In this document: positions 51,397 to 59,188 of the stretch, piece by piece
How the letters are laid out: the number at the start of each line of letters is the position of its first letter
How positions within the stretch are numbered: position 1 is the first letter of the stretch
NCBI GenBank assembly: GCA_963843745.1
Contig: CAWJLP010000008.1
Location: forward strand, 1 to 64,000
Reading direction: 5' to 3'
From: Trebonia sp963843745
Lineage (GTDB): Bacteria > Actinomycetota > Actinomycetes > Streptosporangiales > Streptosporangiaceae
Length of the DNA stretch: 64,000 nucleotides
Program-made: the position numbers and the translations under genes
The notes under the pieces: generated by a model
What the model saw: the letters and a program-made list of their open reading frames with translations, nothing else
What the model was told of the DNA's origin: nothing
The model's database searches: none

Positions 51397-51534
51397 ATGA
51401 CAGGAAGCGACCTGATCGTGGCGGCGCCGTGGATCGTCTTCGGCGTCTGCCTGGCGGTCCTGTGCGTCGGCCTGCTCCGTGCCCGCCGGTCGGCTCACCG
51501 GCCGCCGTCAGCGCGGCGGAGGCAGGACGATTAG
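51397..51534 (+). CDS. Small single-TM protein
   Basis: A 45-residue protein: one TM helix (LIVAAPWIVFGVCLAVLCVG) followed by a basic tail (LLRARRSAHRPPSARRRQDD). AAGGCAGGG precedes ATG 51397. It lies 19 bases before a DksA-like gene, probably in the same transcript. Function unknown. Confidence 0.6.
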   Translation: MTGSDLIVAAPWIVFGVCLAVLCVGLLRARRSAHRPPSARRRQDD

Positions 51535-51553
51535 CCTGAGCACAGGGAGCGGC

Positions 51554-51919
51554 ATGCGACGAGAAGAGCACGTAGCAGACGGCCCGCGCTGGCGGGCCAT
51601 CCTCGAGGCGCGGTGGCGGGACCGGCTGCAGGAGGTCACCGAGCTGTCCCTGGCGTATCACGTCGCCGTCGGAGACGCACCGGACGGCAGCGCGGACAAG
51701 CGGGCTCGCCGGCTGGTGCGCCGCACCGTCGCCGCGCGGCAGCGGCTGGCCGACACCGAGGATGCGCTGAACCGGCTGGCGGCAGGAAATTTCGGTGAGT
51801 GCGAGCAGTGCGGGGCACCGATCCCGGTGGTCGTGCTGTTCGCCGCCCCTGAGACCAGGTACTGCCCGGGCTGCGCCGGGGCGGCGCTGAGGACGGATGC
51901 CCGTGAGCGTGTTCACTAG
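51554..51919 (+). CDS. DksA/TraR-type zinc-finger protein
   Basis: A 121-residue protein with an N-terminal coiled-coil-like helix pair (WRAILEARWRDRLQEVTELS to RQRLADTEDALNRLAAG) and a four-Cys zinc finger at the C-terminus (GECEQCGAPIP and TRYCPGCAG). DksA-type proteins enter the RNA polymerase secondary channel and modulate initiation. Acidic residues expected at the coiled-coil tip are not evident, so the activity may differ. AGGGAG precedes ATG 51554. The next gene overlaps its end by 23 bases. Confidence 0.88.
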   Translation: MRREEHVADGPRWRAILEARWRDRLQEVTELSLAYHVAVGDAPDGSADKRARRLVRRTVAARQRLADTEDALNRLAAGNFGECEQCGAPIPVVVLFAAPETRYCPGCAGAALRTDARERVH

Positions 51920-52676
51920 CCTTCAGGTGGATTCGGTCGTCTCCTACCTGGTGGCGCTCCTCCTCCCGGCTCTTGACGCGATCTTCCCCGTGCTGCCGAG
52001 CGAGACGGCGATCATCGCCCTCGGCGTCGCGACGGCGGGCAGCACCGATCCGCGGATCGCGCTGCTCATTGCCTGCGCGGCCGCGGGAGCGTTCATCGGC
52101 GACAACCTCTGCTACCTGCTCGGCCGCCACTTCGGTCCCGCGATGCAGCGCAGGTTCTTCAGCACCCCGAAGGGCCAGCGAACGCACGCGTGGGCGGAGC
52201 GGTCGCTCGACCGGTTCGGCACGCAGCTCATCATCGTCTGCCGCTTCATCCCCGGCGGCCGCACGGCAGTGACCCTCACCTGCGGCCTCACCGGCTACCC
52301 GCGCCGCCGGTTCGTCCCCGCGACCGCGGTCGCCGCCATCGTCTGGGCGCTGTACGCGTTCTTCATCGGCCGCCTCGGCGGCCGCGCCTTCGAGAACGAC
52401 CCCTGGATCGGCCTGGTCATCGCCTTCGGCGCCACCATCGTTGTCAGTGGCGTCATCGAGCTGATCCGCCGGCTGATAAGCACGTCACGGCGTCACGCCG
52501 GACAGGTTGAGCCCGATCACGCCGGACAGGATCAGCACAATCGAGACGAGCTTGGTCGCCGACACCACGTCGCCGAGGAAGACCATGCCGACGGTCGCCG
52601 CTCCCGCGGCGCCGATTCCGGTCCAGACGGCGTAGGCGGGTCCGACCTCCAGATCGCGCAGCGCGACGGTCAGTAG
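51897..52676 (+). CDS. DedA-family membrane protein with antisense-derived tail
   Basis: A 259-residue protein. The DedA/SNARE-associated fold occupies residues ~10-195: LPSETAIIALGVA, GAFIGDNLCYLLGRHFGP, RFGTQLIIVCRFIPGGRTAV and TCGLTGYPRRRFVPATAVAA. The conserved Arg/Gly residues needed in DedA (RFIPGGRT) are present. These proteins translocate undecaprenyl phosphate or phosphatidylethanolamine-type lipids in other bacteria. The last ~64 residues (VEPDHAGQDQHNRDELGRRH and on) lie over the opposite strand of the SMR gene and are unlike any DedA end, so a stop codon was probably lost near 52490. Confidence 0.88.
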   Translation: MPVSVFTSLQVDSVVSYLVALLLPALDAIFPVLPSETAIIALGVATAGSTDPRIALLIACAAAGAFIGDNLCYLLGRHFGPAMQRRFFSTPKGQRTHAWAERSLDRFGTQLIIVCRFIPGGRTAVTLTCGLTGYPRRRFVPATAVAAIVWALYAFFIGRLGGRAFENDPWIGLVIAFGATIVVSGVIELIRRLISTSRRHAGQVEPDHAGQDQHNRDELGRRHHVAEEDHADGRRSRGADSGPDGVGGSDLQIAQRDGQ

Positions 52677-52811
52677 CCCGAAGCTAGTCAGCGCGGAGAT
52701 CGCGAACGCCACCGTAGGCCACAGGGCCGTCAGGCCGTTGCTCAGCTTCAGGCAGACAGCGAAAGCGGTCTCGAACAAGCCGGCGGCCACCAGTGCCACC
52801 CATGCCATCAC
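52485..52811 (-). CDS. Small multidrug resistance (SMR) transporter, SugE/Gdx-like
   Basis: A 108-residue, four-TM protein. The essential membrane Glu is in AGLFETAFAVCLKLSNG (residue ~14), and WTGIGAAGAATVGMVFLGD is the helix-3 signature. SugE/Gdx members export guanidinium and QacE-type members export quaternary compounds. The sequence alone does not decide, though the lack of a paired SMR gene fits either. GAGGTGACGTG precedes ATG 52811. Its 3' 192 bases overlap the DedA gene on the other strand. Confidence 0.9.
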   Translation of the reverse strand: MMAWVALVAAGLFETAFAVCLKLSNGLTALWPTVAFAISALTSFGLLTVALRDLEVGPAYAVWTGIGAAGAATVGMVFLGDVVSATKLVSIVLILSGVIGLNLSGVTP

Positions 52812-53028
52812 GTCACCTCACACCGGGAATCATGAGCCTCTCCCAGTTATGCCGCGCGGGCGCGCAGGACCGGTGTGCTCGTGTTGGAGCCGAGATGGAG
52901 ACGCCCGCCAGGCATCCGCGACGGCGTCGCCGCCGTCTCCATCGGATCTCCACGCGGCGCGGACCGGCCCTGCACACGGCAGCGCGAACCTGAGTACGTG
53001 AACCACGAGGAAGGGCAGGGACGCTGCG

Positions 53029-53544
53029 ATGCGAGGAAGCGGAACGCCGCTGGCGGACCCCATCAGTGCCGCGTGGAATACCGTCGCGCGGTTCGACGAC
53101 TACGAGAGTGCCCAGCGGGCGGTCGACCGGCTGTCCGACGACGGCTTCCCGGTAGAGAAGCTCGACATTGTCGGGTCGGGGCTGCGGCTCGTCGAGCGGG
53201 TGACGGGGCGGCTGACCACGTCGCGCGCGGCGACGGCGGGGGCACTGAGCGGTCTGTGGGCGGGGCTGCTGTTCGGGGTCCTGCTCGGGTTGTTCACGTC
53301 GGGGCACTCCTTCCTCGCGGTCGCCGCGACCGGCGCCGCGCTCGGCGTGCTATGGGGCGCGGTCTTCGGGTACGTGGCGCACGCCAGGACCAGGGGCCAG
53401 CGCGACTTCAGCTCAGTGCAACAGCTGGTCGCGGCCCACTACGACCTGATCGCGCGCGACGGCACCGTCGAGCGCGCCCGCTCCATGCTCGGCGAAGCCG
53501 GGCTGCTGCCGGAACCGGGACCAGCGCAGGACTCCGAACGCTGA
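53029..53544 (+). CDS. YflT-like general stress protein
   Basis: A 171-residue protein. The N-terminal ~65 residues match heat-induced stress protein YflT (VARFDDYESAQRAVDRLSDD, FPVEKLDIVGSGLRLVERVT). A Gly/Ala-rich hydrophobic hairpin (~75-120, two TM-like segments) and a short helical end follow. The family is induced by general stress in Gram-positive bacteria but its biochemical role is not known. The ATG at 53029 is preceded by GAAGGGCAGGGACG. Confidence 0.85.
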   Translation: MRGSGTPLADPISAAWNTVARFDDYESAQRAVDRLSDDGFPVEKLDIVGSGLRLVERVTGRLTTSRAATAGALSGLWAGLLFGVLLGLFTSGHSFLAVAATGAALGVLWGAVFGYVAHARTRGQRDFSSVQQLVAAHYDLIARDGTVERARSMLGEAGLLPEPGPAQDSER

Positions 53545-53578
53545 CCATCCTGCCGCCGCGGACGGGCGGTGGCCAGCG

Positions 53579-54655
53579 GTGACCATTCCGCTATGGGCGT
53601 GGGGCGCGTTCCTGGCCTTCGTGGTCGCGATGCTGGCCCTGGACCTGTTCGTATTGCATCGGCGTGCGCAGGAGGTATCGCTGCGCGAGGCCGCCGCCTG
53701 GAGCGCCGTCTGGATCGTTGTCGGACTGGGCTTCGGCGGGCTGGTGTGGGCCTGGGCGGGCAGCGGGGGCGCCCAGGCCTACCTGGCCGGCTACCTGATC
53801 GAGAAGAGCCTCTCGGTCGACAACATCTTCCTGTTCGCCGCCATCTTCTCCGCGCTGGCGATCCCGGCGCGCTACCAGCACCGCGTGCTCATGTTCGGCA
53901 TCATCGGCGCGCTGCTCATGCGGGCCGGGTTCATCGCCGCGGGCATCGGCCTGCTCGACGCTATCCACCCGGTGATCTACGTCTTCGGCGCGATCCTGCT
54001 GGTGGCCGCGGCCGGCATGCTCCGCGGCGACAGCCACGCCGCGCCCCGGGAGCCGCGCGTGCTGCGCGTCCTGCGGCGGGTGCTGCCGGTCGGCGACCGG
54101 CTGCACGGCCAGCGGTTCCTGGTCAGGGACGGCGGCCGCCTGATCGCCACCCCGCTGCTGGTGGCGCTCGTGGTGGTCGAGACCGCCGACGTGATCTTCG
54201 CCGTCGATTCCATCCCGGCGGTGCTCGCCGTCACCACCGACCCGTTCATCGTCTACACGTCCAACGTGTTCGCCCTGCTCGGCATGCGCGCGCTGTACTT
54301 CCTGCTGGCCGGGGCGGCGGACCGGATCCGCTACCTGCGGCCGGCCCTGGCGGTGATCCTCGCGGCCGTCGCGGTCAAGCTGCTGCTCGCCGACATGTGG
54401 GAGCTGCCCGCCTGGTCCGCGCCCGCTTTCATCGCCGTGGTGCTCTCCGTCGTCGCCGTCGCTTCCGTCCGCGCCAGCCGCAGCCAGGCCCGCAGCCAGC
54501 GCCGTAGCCGACGGAGCAGCCAGGTCAGCGGCTATCATGCGGCGGCAGCGTCCGCTCCTCGTGATCGAGCTCCCGCTCCAGCACCCGAAGGCTCGAATCG
54601 GGCAGATGCCCAGCGTCGCGCCAGCGCAGCAGCTCCTCCCGCTGCGCGTCGATGA
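53579..54655 (+). CDS. TerC/Alx-family membrane protein
   Basis: A 358-residue protein with about eight TM helices and the TerC signature: YLIEKSLSVDNIFLFAAIFS (helix 3) and VVETADVIFAVDSIPAVLAV, the paired Asp-containing motifs thought to handle manganese or other metals. Alx/TerC proteins export Mn2+ and act with secretion quality control. The C-terminal ~60 residues are Ser/Arg/Ala-rich and lie antisense to the antiporter fragment, so the original end is probably earlier (near 54510). The start is GTG 53579, 34 bases after the YflT-like gene. Confidence 0.88.
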   Translation: MTIPLWAWGAFLAFVVAMLALDLFVLHRRAQEVSLREAAAWSAVWIVVGLGFGGLVWAWAGSGGAQAYLAGYLIEKSLSVDNIFLFAAIFSALAIPARYQHRVLMFGIIGALLMRAGFIAAGIGLLDAIHPVIYVFGAILLVAAAGMLRGDSHAAPREPRVLRVLRRVLPVGDRLHGQRFLVRDGGRLIATPLLVALVVVETADVIFAVDSIPAVLAVTTDPFIVYTSNVFALLGMRALYFLLAGAADRIRYLRPALAVILAAVAVKLLLADMWELPAWSAPAFIAVVLSVVAVASVRASRSQARSQRRSRRSSQVSGYHAAAASAPRDRAPAPAPEGSNRADAQRRASAAAPPAARR

Positions 54656-54990
54656 CCTCGCGGCGGGCCCGCAGCGCGGCGTCGTGATCCGCCGCCAGGC
54701 ACTCTGGCTCGCCATCGTGCCCGGCCTCATGCTCGAGGCTCGCCCGCAGCGCGGCCAGCGCCGCGCCGGGCAGCTCACCATCGGAGGCGAGCTCGTCGAG
54801 CCTGGCCAGTCCCGCCCGGACCGCCGCGTGCCGCGCCTCCCAGCGCAGCGCCGCCTCGTCGTTGCGATCGGCCCGCACGCCCAGCAACCGGGCAACCAGC
54901 CCGAACGTCAGCCCCTGCCCGAGCAGCGTCACCACCACGACCAGGAACGTGCAGAACAGCAGCAGGTCACGCCCGGGGACGGGTGTCCGT
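54525..54990 (-). pseudogene. C-terminal fragment of a CPA1-type Na+/H+ antiporter
   Basis: Reads PGRDLLLFCTFLVVVVTLLG, QGLTFGLVARLLGVRADRND and then a helical tail RAGLARLDELASDGELPGAA to LERELDHEERTLPPHDSR. This is the last TM helix and cytosolic end of actinobacterial NhaP-type antiporters (~530 residues when intact). Everything upstream is replaced at ~54990 by an unrelated plus-strand gene fragment. There is no start, so it is a dead 3' remnant. Confidence 0.8.
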
Positions 54991-55006
54991 CCGAGGGGGC
55001 TGCCGC

Positions 55007-55919
55007 CGACGGCGGGGTTCGTGTCCGAGTGGTTCCTGCTCGAGTCGCTGATGCAGCAGTTCCGGGTGACCCCGCTCGCCGGCCGGCTGACGCTGGCGCT
55101 GGCCGGGGCCGCGGTGGCGCTGACCGTCGGCTTCGCCGGGGTAACGTTCATGCGGCTGCTCGGGATGGTGGTGCTCGGCCCAGCGGGATACGGGGGGACG
55201 GGGAGTCCCCCGTGCGCGGGGGGATCCCGGGGGCCAGGGGGGATGGGGGGCGGCTGCCCTCCATGCCAGGGGAGCGTCCCCCCGGGGCGACAGAACTGGG
55301 CCGGGCGGCGATCGCGTTGCTGTCCGTGTGCCCGCTGGCGCTGGCGGCGCTGACGCCGCTGGAGATCCGCGTGATCGCCGCCGGGCTGTCGCCGGTCGTG
55401 CCCGGCACGCTGACGATGGGCGCGCTGAAGTCGCCGTGGGTGCTGCAGCCGGTGTTCGCCGGATTCTCGATCCTGTCGCCGTCCTGGCTGTGGGTGGAGC
55501 TCCCGGTGATGCTCGGGCTGGTCGGCCTGCTCGTGCTCGGCCTGTCCGGGCGGCGGCTGCTGCGGGTGCGGCGGGTTCCCGCCTGGCGGTCGGCGACGAT
55601 GGGCGTGGCGGGCGCGGACTCCTACACGGCGTTCGGTTACGCCAACCCGACCCGGCGGGTGCTGGCGAGCGTCCTGCACACGCAGGCCGAGGTGGTGGAG
55701 GTCGAGGCCGCCGGTGACGGGGAGCAGGTGCCGCACCTGCGGTACGCCTCCGACGTGGTCGAAGTCGTCGAGACATGGCTGTACCGCCCGGTCATCCGGA
55801 TATTCGGCGTCGCGGTGGCGTACGCGAAACGGCTCCAGTCCGGCCGCCTGGACGCCTACCTGCTGTACATGCTCATCGCGCTGGTGGCCGTGACCGCGGT
55901 AGTGGCCGCGCTGGCCTGA
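55007..55919 (+). pseudogene. C-terminal part of a HyfB/NuoL/MrpD-type proton-pumping subunit, disrupted
   Basis: From 55017 the frame reads FVSEWFLLESLMQQFRVTPL and GRLTLALAGAAVALTVGFAG, a transmembrane stretch of hydrogenase-4 subunit B or NADH dehydrogenase subunit L-like proteins. It is interrupted by a G-rich insertion, after which another frame continues: RAAIALLSVCPLALAALTPL, SWLWVELPVMLGLVGLLVLG and AYLLYMLIALVAVTAVVAAL to the stop at 55919. The ~400 N-terminal residues are missing. It is non-functional and was probably part of a larger hydrogenase-4-like locus. Confidence 0.75.
55187..55292 (+). repeat. G-rich hairpin-forming insertion
   Basis: About 105 bases with repeated runs of five to six G (and complementary C runs: GGGGACGGGGAGTCCCCC, GGGGGATCCCGGGGG, GGGGAGCGTCCCCCCGGGG). 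It lies inside the HyfB-like coding frame and shifts it. The runs could form hairpins or G-quadruplexes. It looks like a short palindromic repeat of the kind scattered in actinobacterial genomes. Confidence 0.65.
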
Positions 55920-55961
55920 CCGGAGGCTTCGAAAGCCCAGGGCGCGCCAGGCGCTTGCCTG

Positions 55962-56282
55962 TCAGGCGAGCTTGAGCTGCTCGTCACCGAAATCGGCGAT
56001 GAGCTTGAGGGTGCCGCCAAGGGCGGCGACGAAGCGGCTGAGAACATCCTGGGTCGATACGTCGCCGCTCTCTATCTGAGAAACCCTGGCAACCGACACG
56101 CCCATCCGGACGGCGACCTGCTCTTGCGTCAGCCCTCGTCGCTTGCGCATCTCAGCCAACCGCCAGCCTCGCGCATCATCAAGCATCGCGGCCACGGCGG
56201 CATCGAAGGCCTGCTGACCGCCCGCTGTTTCAACGGCCCGCTCCAGGTGCCCTGAGTCTCGCCAGCGGGACACGCCGCTCAT
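55962..56282 (-). CDS. higA: XRE-type antitoxin (HigA-like)
   Basis: A 106-residue protein with a helix-turn-helix in its second half: EMRKRRGLTQEQVAVRMGVS and VARVSQIESGDVSTQDVLSR (residues ~45-90), ending KLIADFGDEQLKL. It overlaps the toxin gene by four bases (ATGA at 56279-56282), the usual toxin-first HigBA order. It is expected to neutralise the toxin and repress the pair through the palindrome upstream. Confidence 0.88.
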   Translation of the reverse strand: MSGVSRWRDSGHLERAVETAGGQQAFDAAVAAMLDDARGWRLAEMRKRRGLTQEQVAVRMGVSVARVSQIESGDVSTQDVLSRFVAALGGTLKLIADFGDEQLKLA

Positions 56283-56680
56283 ATGCCTCGCTCCTTCCTG
56301 CGCTCGGCAAGGTAATCCTCATACATCCGCTCGGCACGGGGGATGGCGGACCTGTACCACTTCTCCCACTGCCCCGACTTGTCTCCCGCGACTAGGAGGA
56401 TCGCCGCCCGCCAGGGATCAAAGACCAGCAGGATGCGGATCTCACTTCGCCCGGCTGACGGTGGACGCAGCTCCTTCATATTGGCGATCCTTGAAGCCGT
56501 AACCGAGTCCACCAGTGGACGGCCTTCCGAGGGACCGTTGCGTTCCAGAACCAAGATCGCCTGGTTCACCAACTGATGGGTCACCCGGTCTGACTCATAG
56601 AGGTCATCAAGGAATGCCTCGACCTCAGCAGTGAGCAGGATTTCCCACTCCTTAGGCTCCTCCTCTTCCCCGTGCGCCAT
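56279..56680 (-). CDS. higB: Phage-derived Gp49-like/HigB toxin
   Basis: A 133-residue RelE-superfamily toxin: WEILLTAEVEAFLDDLYESD, LVDSVTASRIANMKELRPPS, EIRILLVFDPWRAAILLVAG and DKSGQWEKWYRSAIPRAERM. These are the helix and strand blocks of the Gp49/HigB family, whose members cleave mRNA on ribosomes. The basic and aromatic residues near the C-terminus are present, so it is probably functional. ATG 56680 starts the operon. The antitoxin overlaps by four bases. Confidence 0.88.
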   Translation of the reverse strand: MAHGEEEEPKEWEILLTAEVEAFLDDLYESDRVTHQLVNQAILVLERNGPSEGRPLVDSVTASRIANMKELRPPSAGRSEIRILLVFDPWRAAILLVAGDKSGQWEKWYRSAIPRAERMYEDYLAERRKERGI

Positions 56681-56690
56681 GCACCCACTT

Positions 56691-56708
56691 CCTTAAGAAT
56701 ATCCTTAA
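56691..56708 (-). promoter_or_regulatory. Palindromic operator/promoter of the HigBA-like operon
   Basis: TTAAG-GATATT-CTTAA (minus strand), 11 bases upstream of the toxin start, is an AT-rich inverted repeat in GC-rich surroundings and fits autoregulation by the XRE antitoxin. Confidence 0.6.
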
Positions 56709-56861
56709 CCTGGCGGGCGCGCGAGCCTGTCCTCGGTTACGTGACAACGCCCGCACCCCGTCGGGCGGGGACAGAGACGCCGCATCCCGCTGATGATCGA
56801 GACGGTAGCCATAGCCACCGACATTCCAGGAAACGGTGGCAGATGGCCTGAACCCAGTGGT

Positions 56862-57045
56862 TCAGCCCAGGCCGGTGAACGTTTCCGCGTAGTAGCGGGC
56901 GGCGGTGTCGGAGGACAGCAGGCGCTCGAGGCGGGTGCGCATGATCCGTTCCCTGAACGAGCCGCCGCCGCCGACCGGGGATCCCGACGCGCCGTGCACC
57001 ATCTCGGCCAGCCAGTTGGAGTACTCCTGGTAGCGGCCGGCCGAC
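56862..57045 (-). pseudogene. C-terminal fragment of an unrecognised enzyme
   Basis: Reads GRYQEYSNWLAEMVHGASGS, PVGGGGSFRERIMRTRLERL and SDTAARYYAETFTGLG, clearly coding-like, before a stop at 56862. It is cut at ~57045, where a plus-strand DUF885 fragment begins. The family is not identified. Confidence 0.5.
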
Positions 57046-57434
57046 GAGCTTGGCTGGTTTGATGAGCCGGGGACGCGGCTGGACATGCTCGCCGCTTCGG
57101 CGTTGCGAGCCGCCCGCGTGGTCATCGACATCGGCGTGCACTTGGACCTGCCGTTGCCGTACGGGTCCCGGTGGACCTTCGAGAAGGCGTGTCAGGTGCT
57201 GCGCGAGCGAGGGCGCGCAGAGCCGAGCCGGGTGCACGCCGAGGTGGTGCGCTACTTCGGCTGGCCGGCCCAGGCGATCGCCTACAAGCTGGGCGAACGC
57301 GCCTGGCTCGCGGCCGGGCGGAAGCCGCGCGGCGCCCTGGATTCGACGTGGAACGCTGGCACACGGCCGCACTCAGCCTCGGCCCGATCGGCCTGGACAG
57401 TCTCGCTGGCGAGCTGCGCGCTATCCCTGGCTAG
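57046..57434 (+). pseudogene. DUF885-family C-terminal fragment, frameshifted
   Basis: Starts abruptly as ELGWFDEPGTRLDMLAASAL, then RAARVVIDIGVHLDLPLPYG and YFGWPAQAIAYKLGERAWLA. The frame shifts near 57330 to RRPGFDVERWHTAALSLGPI and ends at 57434. DUF885 proteins (~550 residues) are peptidase-like enzymes of unknown substrate. Only the last ~125 residues remain. Confidence 0.75.
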
Positions 57435-58349
57435 AGCGAGGTGACATCCACCCGGCGGCGGTCCGGCTTGAACGGCAGCGCGGTGACGGTGGCGCGAATC
57501 TCGCGCTGCGGCGTCCCCGGCCGGCCCCAGATGACCGTCACCTCAGTGCCGGGGGCCGCGTGGGCGCGGTCGATGACGCACAGGGAGATCATCGCCCGCA
57601 GCGTGGGGCTGACGGTACGGCCCGTCGACACGCCCGCCGGGGCACCGTCGATGAGGACCTGATCGAAGCTCGGTCCGGCCAGCCTGGGCATGTCCATCTG
57701 GTCGGGCAGCTCGCCGTCGCCGAGCATCGAGGTGATGACGCCGGTGACGTCGGCGGCGTTCCAGGTCAGGCCCGCGAGGGTCCGGGTGGGCCCGCCGACG
57801 GCGGCATCGGCGGCGAGGGCGCCGCGGCCGAGGAAGTCATGGCCCGGCAGGGGGCGCGGCCCTCAGCCCAGCTCGCCTGGCTTGCGGAAGTAGTCGGTGA
57901 AGCAGCCGGCCGGGACGAAGCTGCCGCCGATCGAGCCGCGCTTGAACTGGCGCGGGGCGCCAGAGGTGATGGCGGCCGCGGGCAGGTAGTCAAGGCCGTT
58001 CGTCGCGATGCCCGCCTCGATGTGCTGTACCGGCTGGGAGCGGAAGCCGAGCAGGTGCATGCCGAACTCCTGGCCCGCCGTCGCGACCGCCAGCCCGGCC
58101 TGGTCGGCGTCGCGGCGGTCCGTGCAGCTCATAGCCCAGCTCGCCGGAGATCCCGGTGCGCAGCACCCGCACGGGCACGCCGCCCATCGATGCGGGGCGG
58201 CTGCGGTTGAAGCCGAGGTCGCGCAGCGACTCGCCGATGGCCTTCTCCAGGATGAACAGGGACTGCGTCGCCGAGCACGAAGCCGGCGAGCGCTCGCGAG
58301 ACGCCCGCCGCGGCGGCCACGTCCCGCAGCGTCGCCCGCTTAGCGTCCA
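57431..58349 (-). pseudogene. Mosaic of GcvT-family and LacI-family fragments
   Basis: Reading down the minus strand, 58349-58275 encodes a LacI-type N-terminus (MDAKRATLRDVAAAAGVSRA). 58260-58130 encodes a GcvT-like segment (GVPVRVLRTGISGELGYELH). 58130-57863 holds a shifted continuation (GQEFGMHLLGFR, IEAGIATNGLDYLP). 57727-57431 encodes the C-terminal barrel of an aminomethyltransferase-like protein (VSPTLRAMISLCVIDRAHAA, PGTEVTVIWGRPGTPQREIR). Frames change at each junction. None can be functional. Confidence 0.7.
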
Positions 58350-58386
58350 TCCCCACATTGTGCCGGTTACCCCGCGGGCGGGCCGC

Positions 58387-59151
58387 TCACTGGCCGTCGT
58401 ACTCGTCGTGGCGGCGCCACCAGAAGCCGTTCTCGTTGCGGCCGAGCGGCGCGCGGTCGAGCCACTGGTACATGCCCCACAGCCCGTCAAGCCCGCGTGA
58501 GTACGCCGAGTACGCGTGGTAGACGGTGCCGTCCTGCAGCGCGAAGGCGCTCATGCCGGGTCCTTCGCGGCGGTAGGTCTGCCAGTCCGTGCCGACGATC
58601 GACTGGCTGAAGGCGTCGAGGGCGTCCTCCTGGCCGGCCGCAGGCCGCAGGTCCGCCTCGCCGAAGTTGTACGCGACGGTGCCCGCTTCCCACTCCTCCT
58701 TGGTGTGCGCCGCGCCGAAGTCGAAGTTGAAGTCGCTGCCGTAGGCGGACGCCCACGGGAAGCTCCACCCCATTCGCCGCCGGTAGGCCTGTATTTTCTC
58801 CAGCGGCGCCCGCGACACCGCGCAGAGCGCGACGTCGTGGTTGGCGAGGTGGACGGCCGAGCCGTTGAACCCGTCGGCGATCGCCGAGCAGGACGGGCAT
58901 CCGGCGGTGTAGTCGGGCCCGAACATGAAGTGGTAGACGAGCAGCTGCGAGCGGCCGCGGAACAGGCCGGCGAGCAACGCCGTCCCCTCGTCGGTCTCGA
59001 ATCGGTAGTCCTTGTCGACCCGGACCCAGGGCAGCTCCCGCCGCTGCCTGGCCACCTCGTCGCTGCGCCGGGTCAGCTCCTTCTCCGCCTCGAGCAGCTC
59101 CAGCCGCGCGGCTAGCCACTCCTCGCGTGTCCCCGTCTTATGACTGGTCAT
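58387..59151 (-). CDS. DUF899 (thioredoxin-like) protein
   Basis: A 254-residue protein of the DUF899 family: REEWLAARLELLEAEKELTR at the N-terminus, RRELPWVRVDKDYRFET, QLLVYHFMFGPDYTAGCPSC (a CPxC redox-like motif in a thioredoxin fold), and GLDGLWGMYQWLDRAPLGRN at the end. Function is unknown. An AAGGAGA site precedes ATG 59151. It is the last gene of the AHSA1-ArsR-DUF2182-DUF899 operon, 37 bases after DUF2182. Confidence 0.9.
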   Translation of the reverse strand: MTSHKTGTREEWLAARLELLEAEKELTRRSDEVARQRRELPWVRVDKDYRFETDEGTALLAGLFRGRSQLLVYHFMFGPDYTAGCPSCSAIADGFNGSAVHLANHDVALCAVSRAPLEKIQAYRRRMGWSFPWASAYGSDFNFDFGAAHTKEEWEAGTVAYNFGEADLRPAAGQEDALDAFSQSIVGTDWQTYRREGPGMSAFALQDGTVYHAYSAYSRGLDGLWGMYQWLDRAPLGRNENGFWWRRHDEYDGQ

Positions 59152-59188
59152 TGCCTGTCTCCTTCTTTCTTGGTTGATTTTGTTGTCG

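Noticed and set aside
52812..53028. Guanidine riboswitch upstream of the SMR gene
   Set aside because: Looked for the conserved guanidine-I/II/III sequence blocks; none were recognisable.
53591..54895. 434-residue minus-strand frame over TerC
   Set aside because: Only its C-terminal neighbour frame is antiporter-like; the rest is antisense to the TerC signature motifs.
54537..55919. Single 460-residue plus-strand protein
   Set aside because: The first ~160 residues are antisense to the antiporter fragment and only the end is HyfB-like; it is an accidental fusion of frames.
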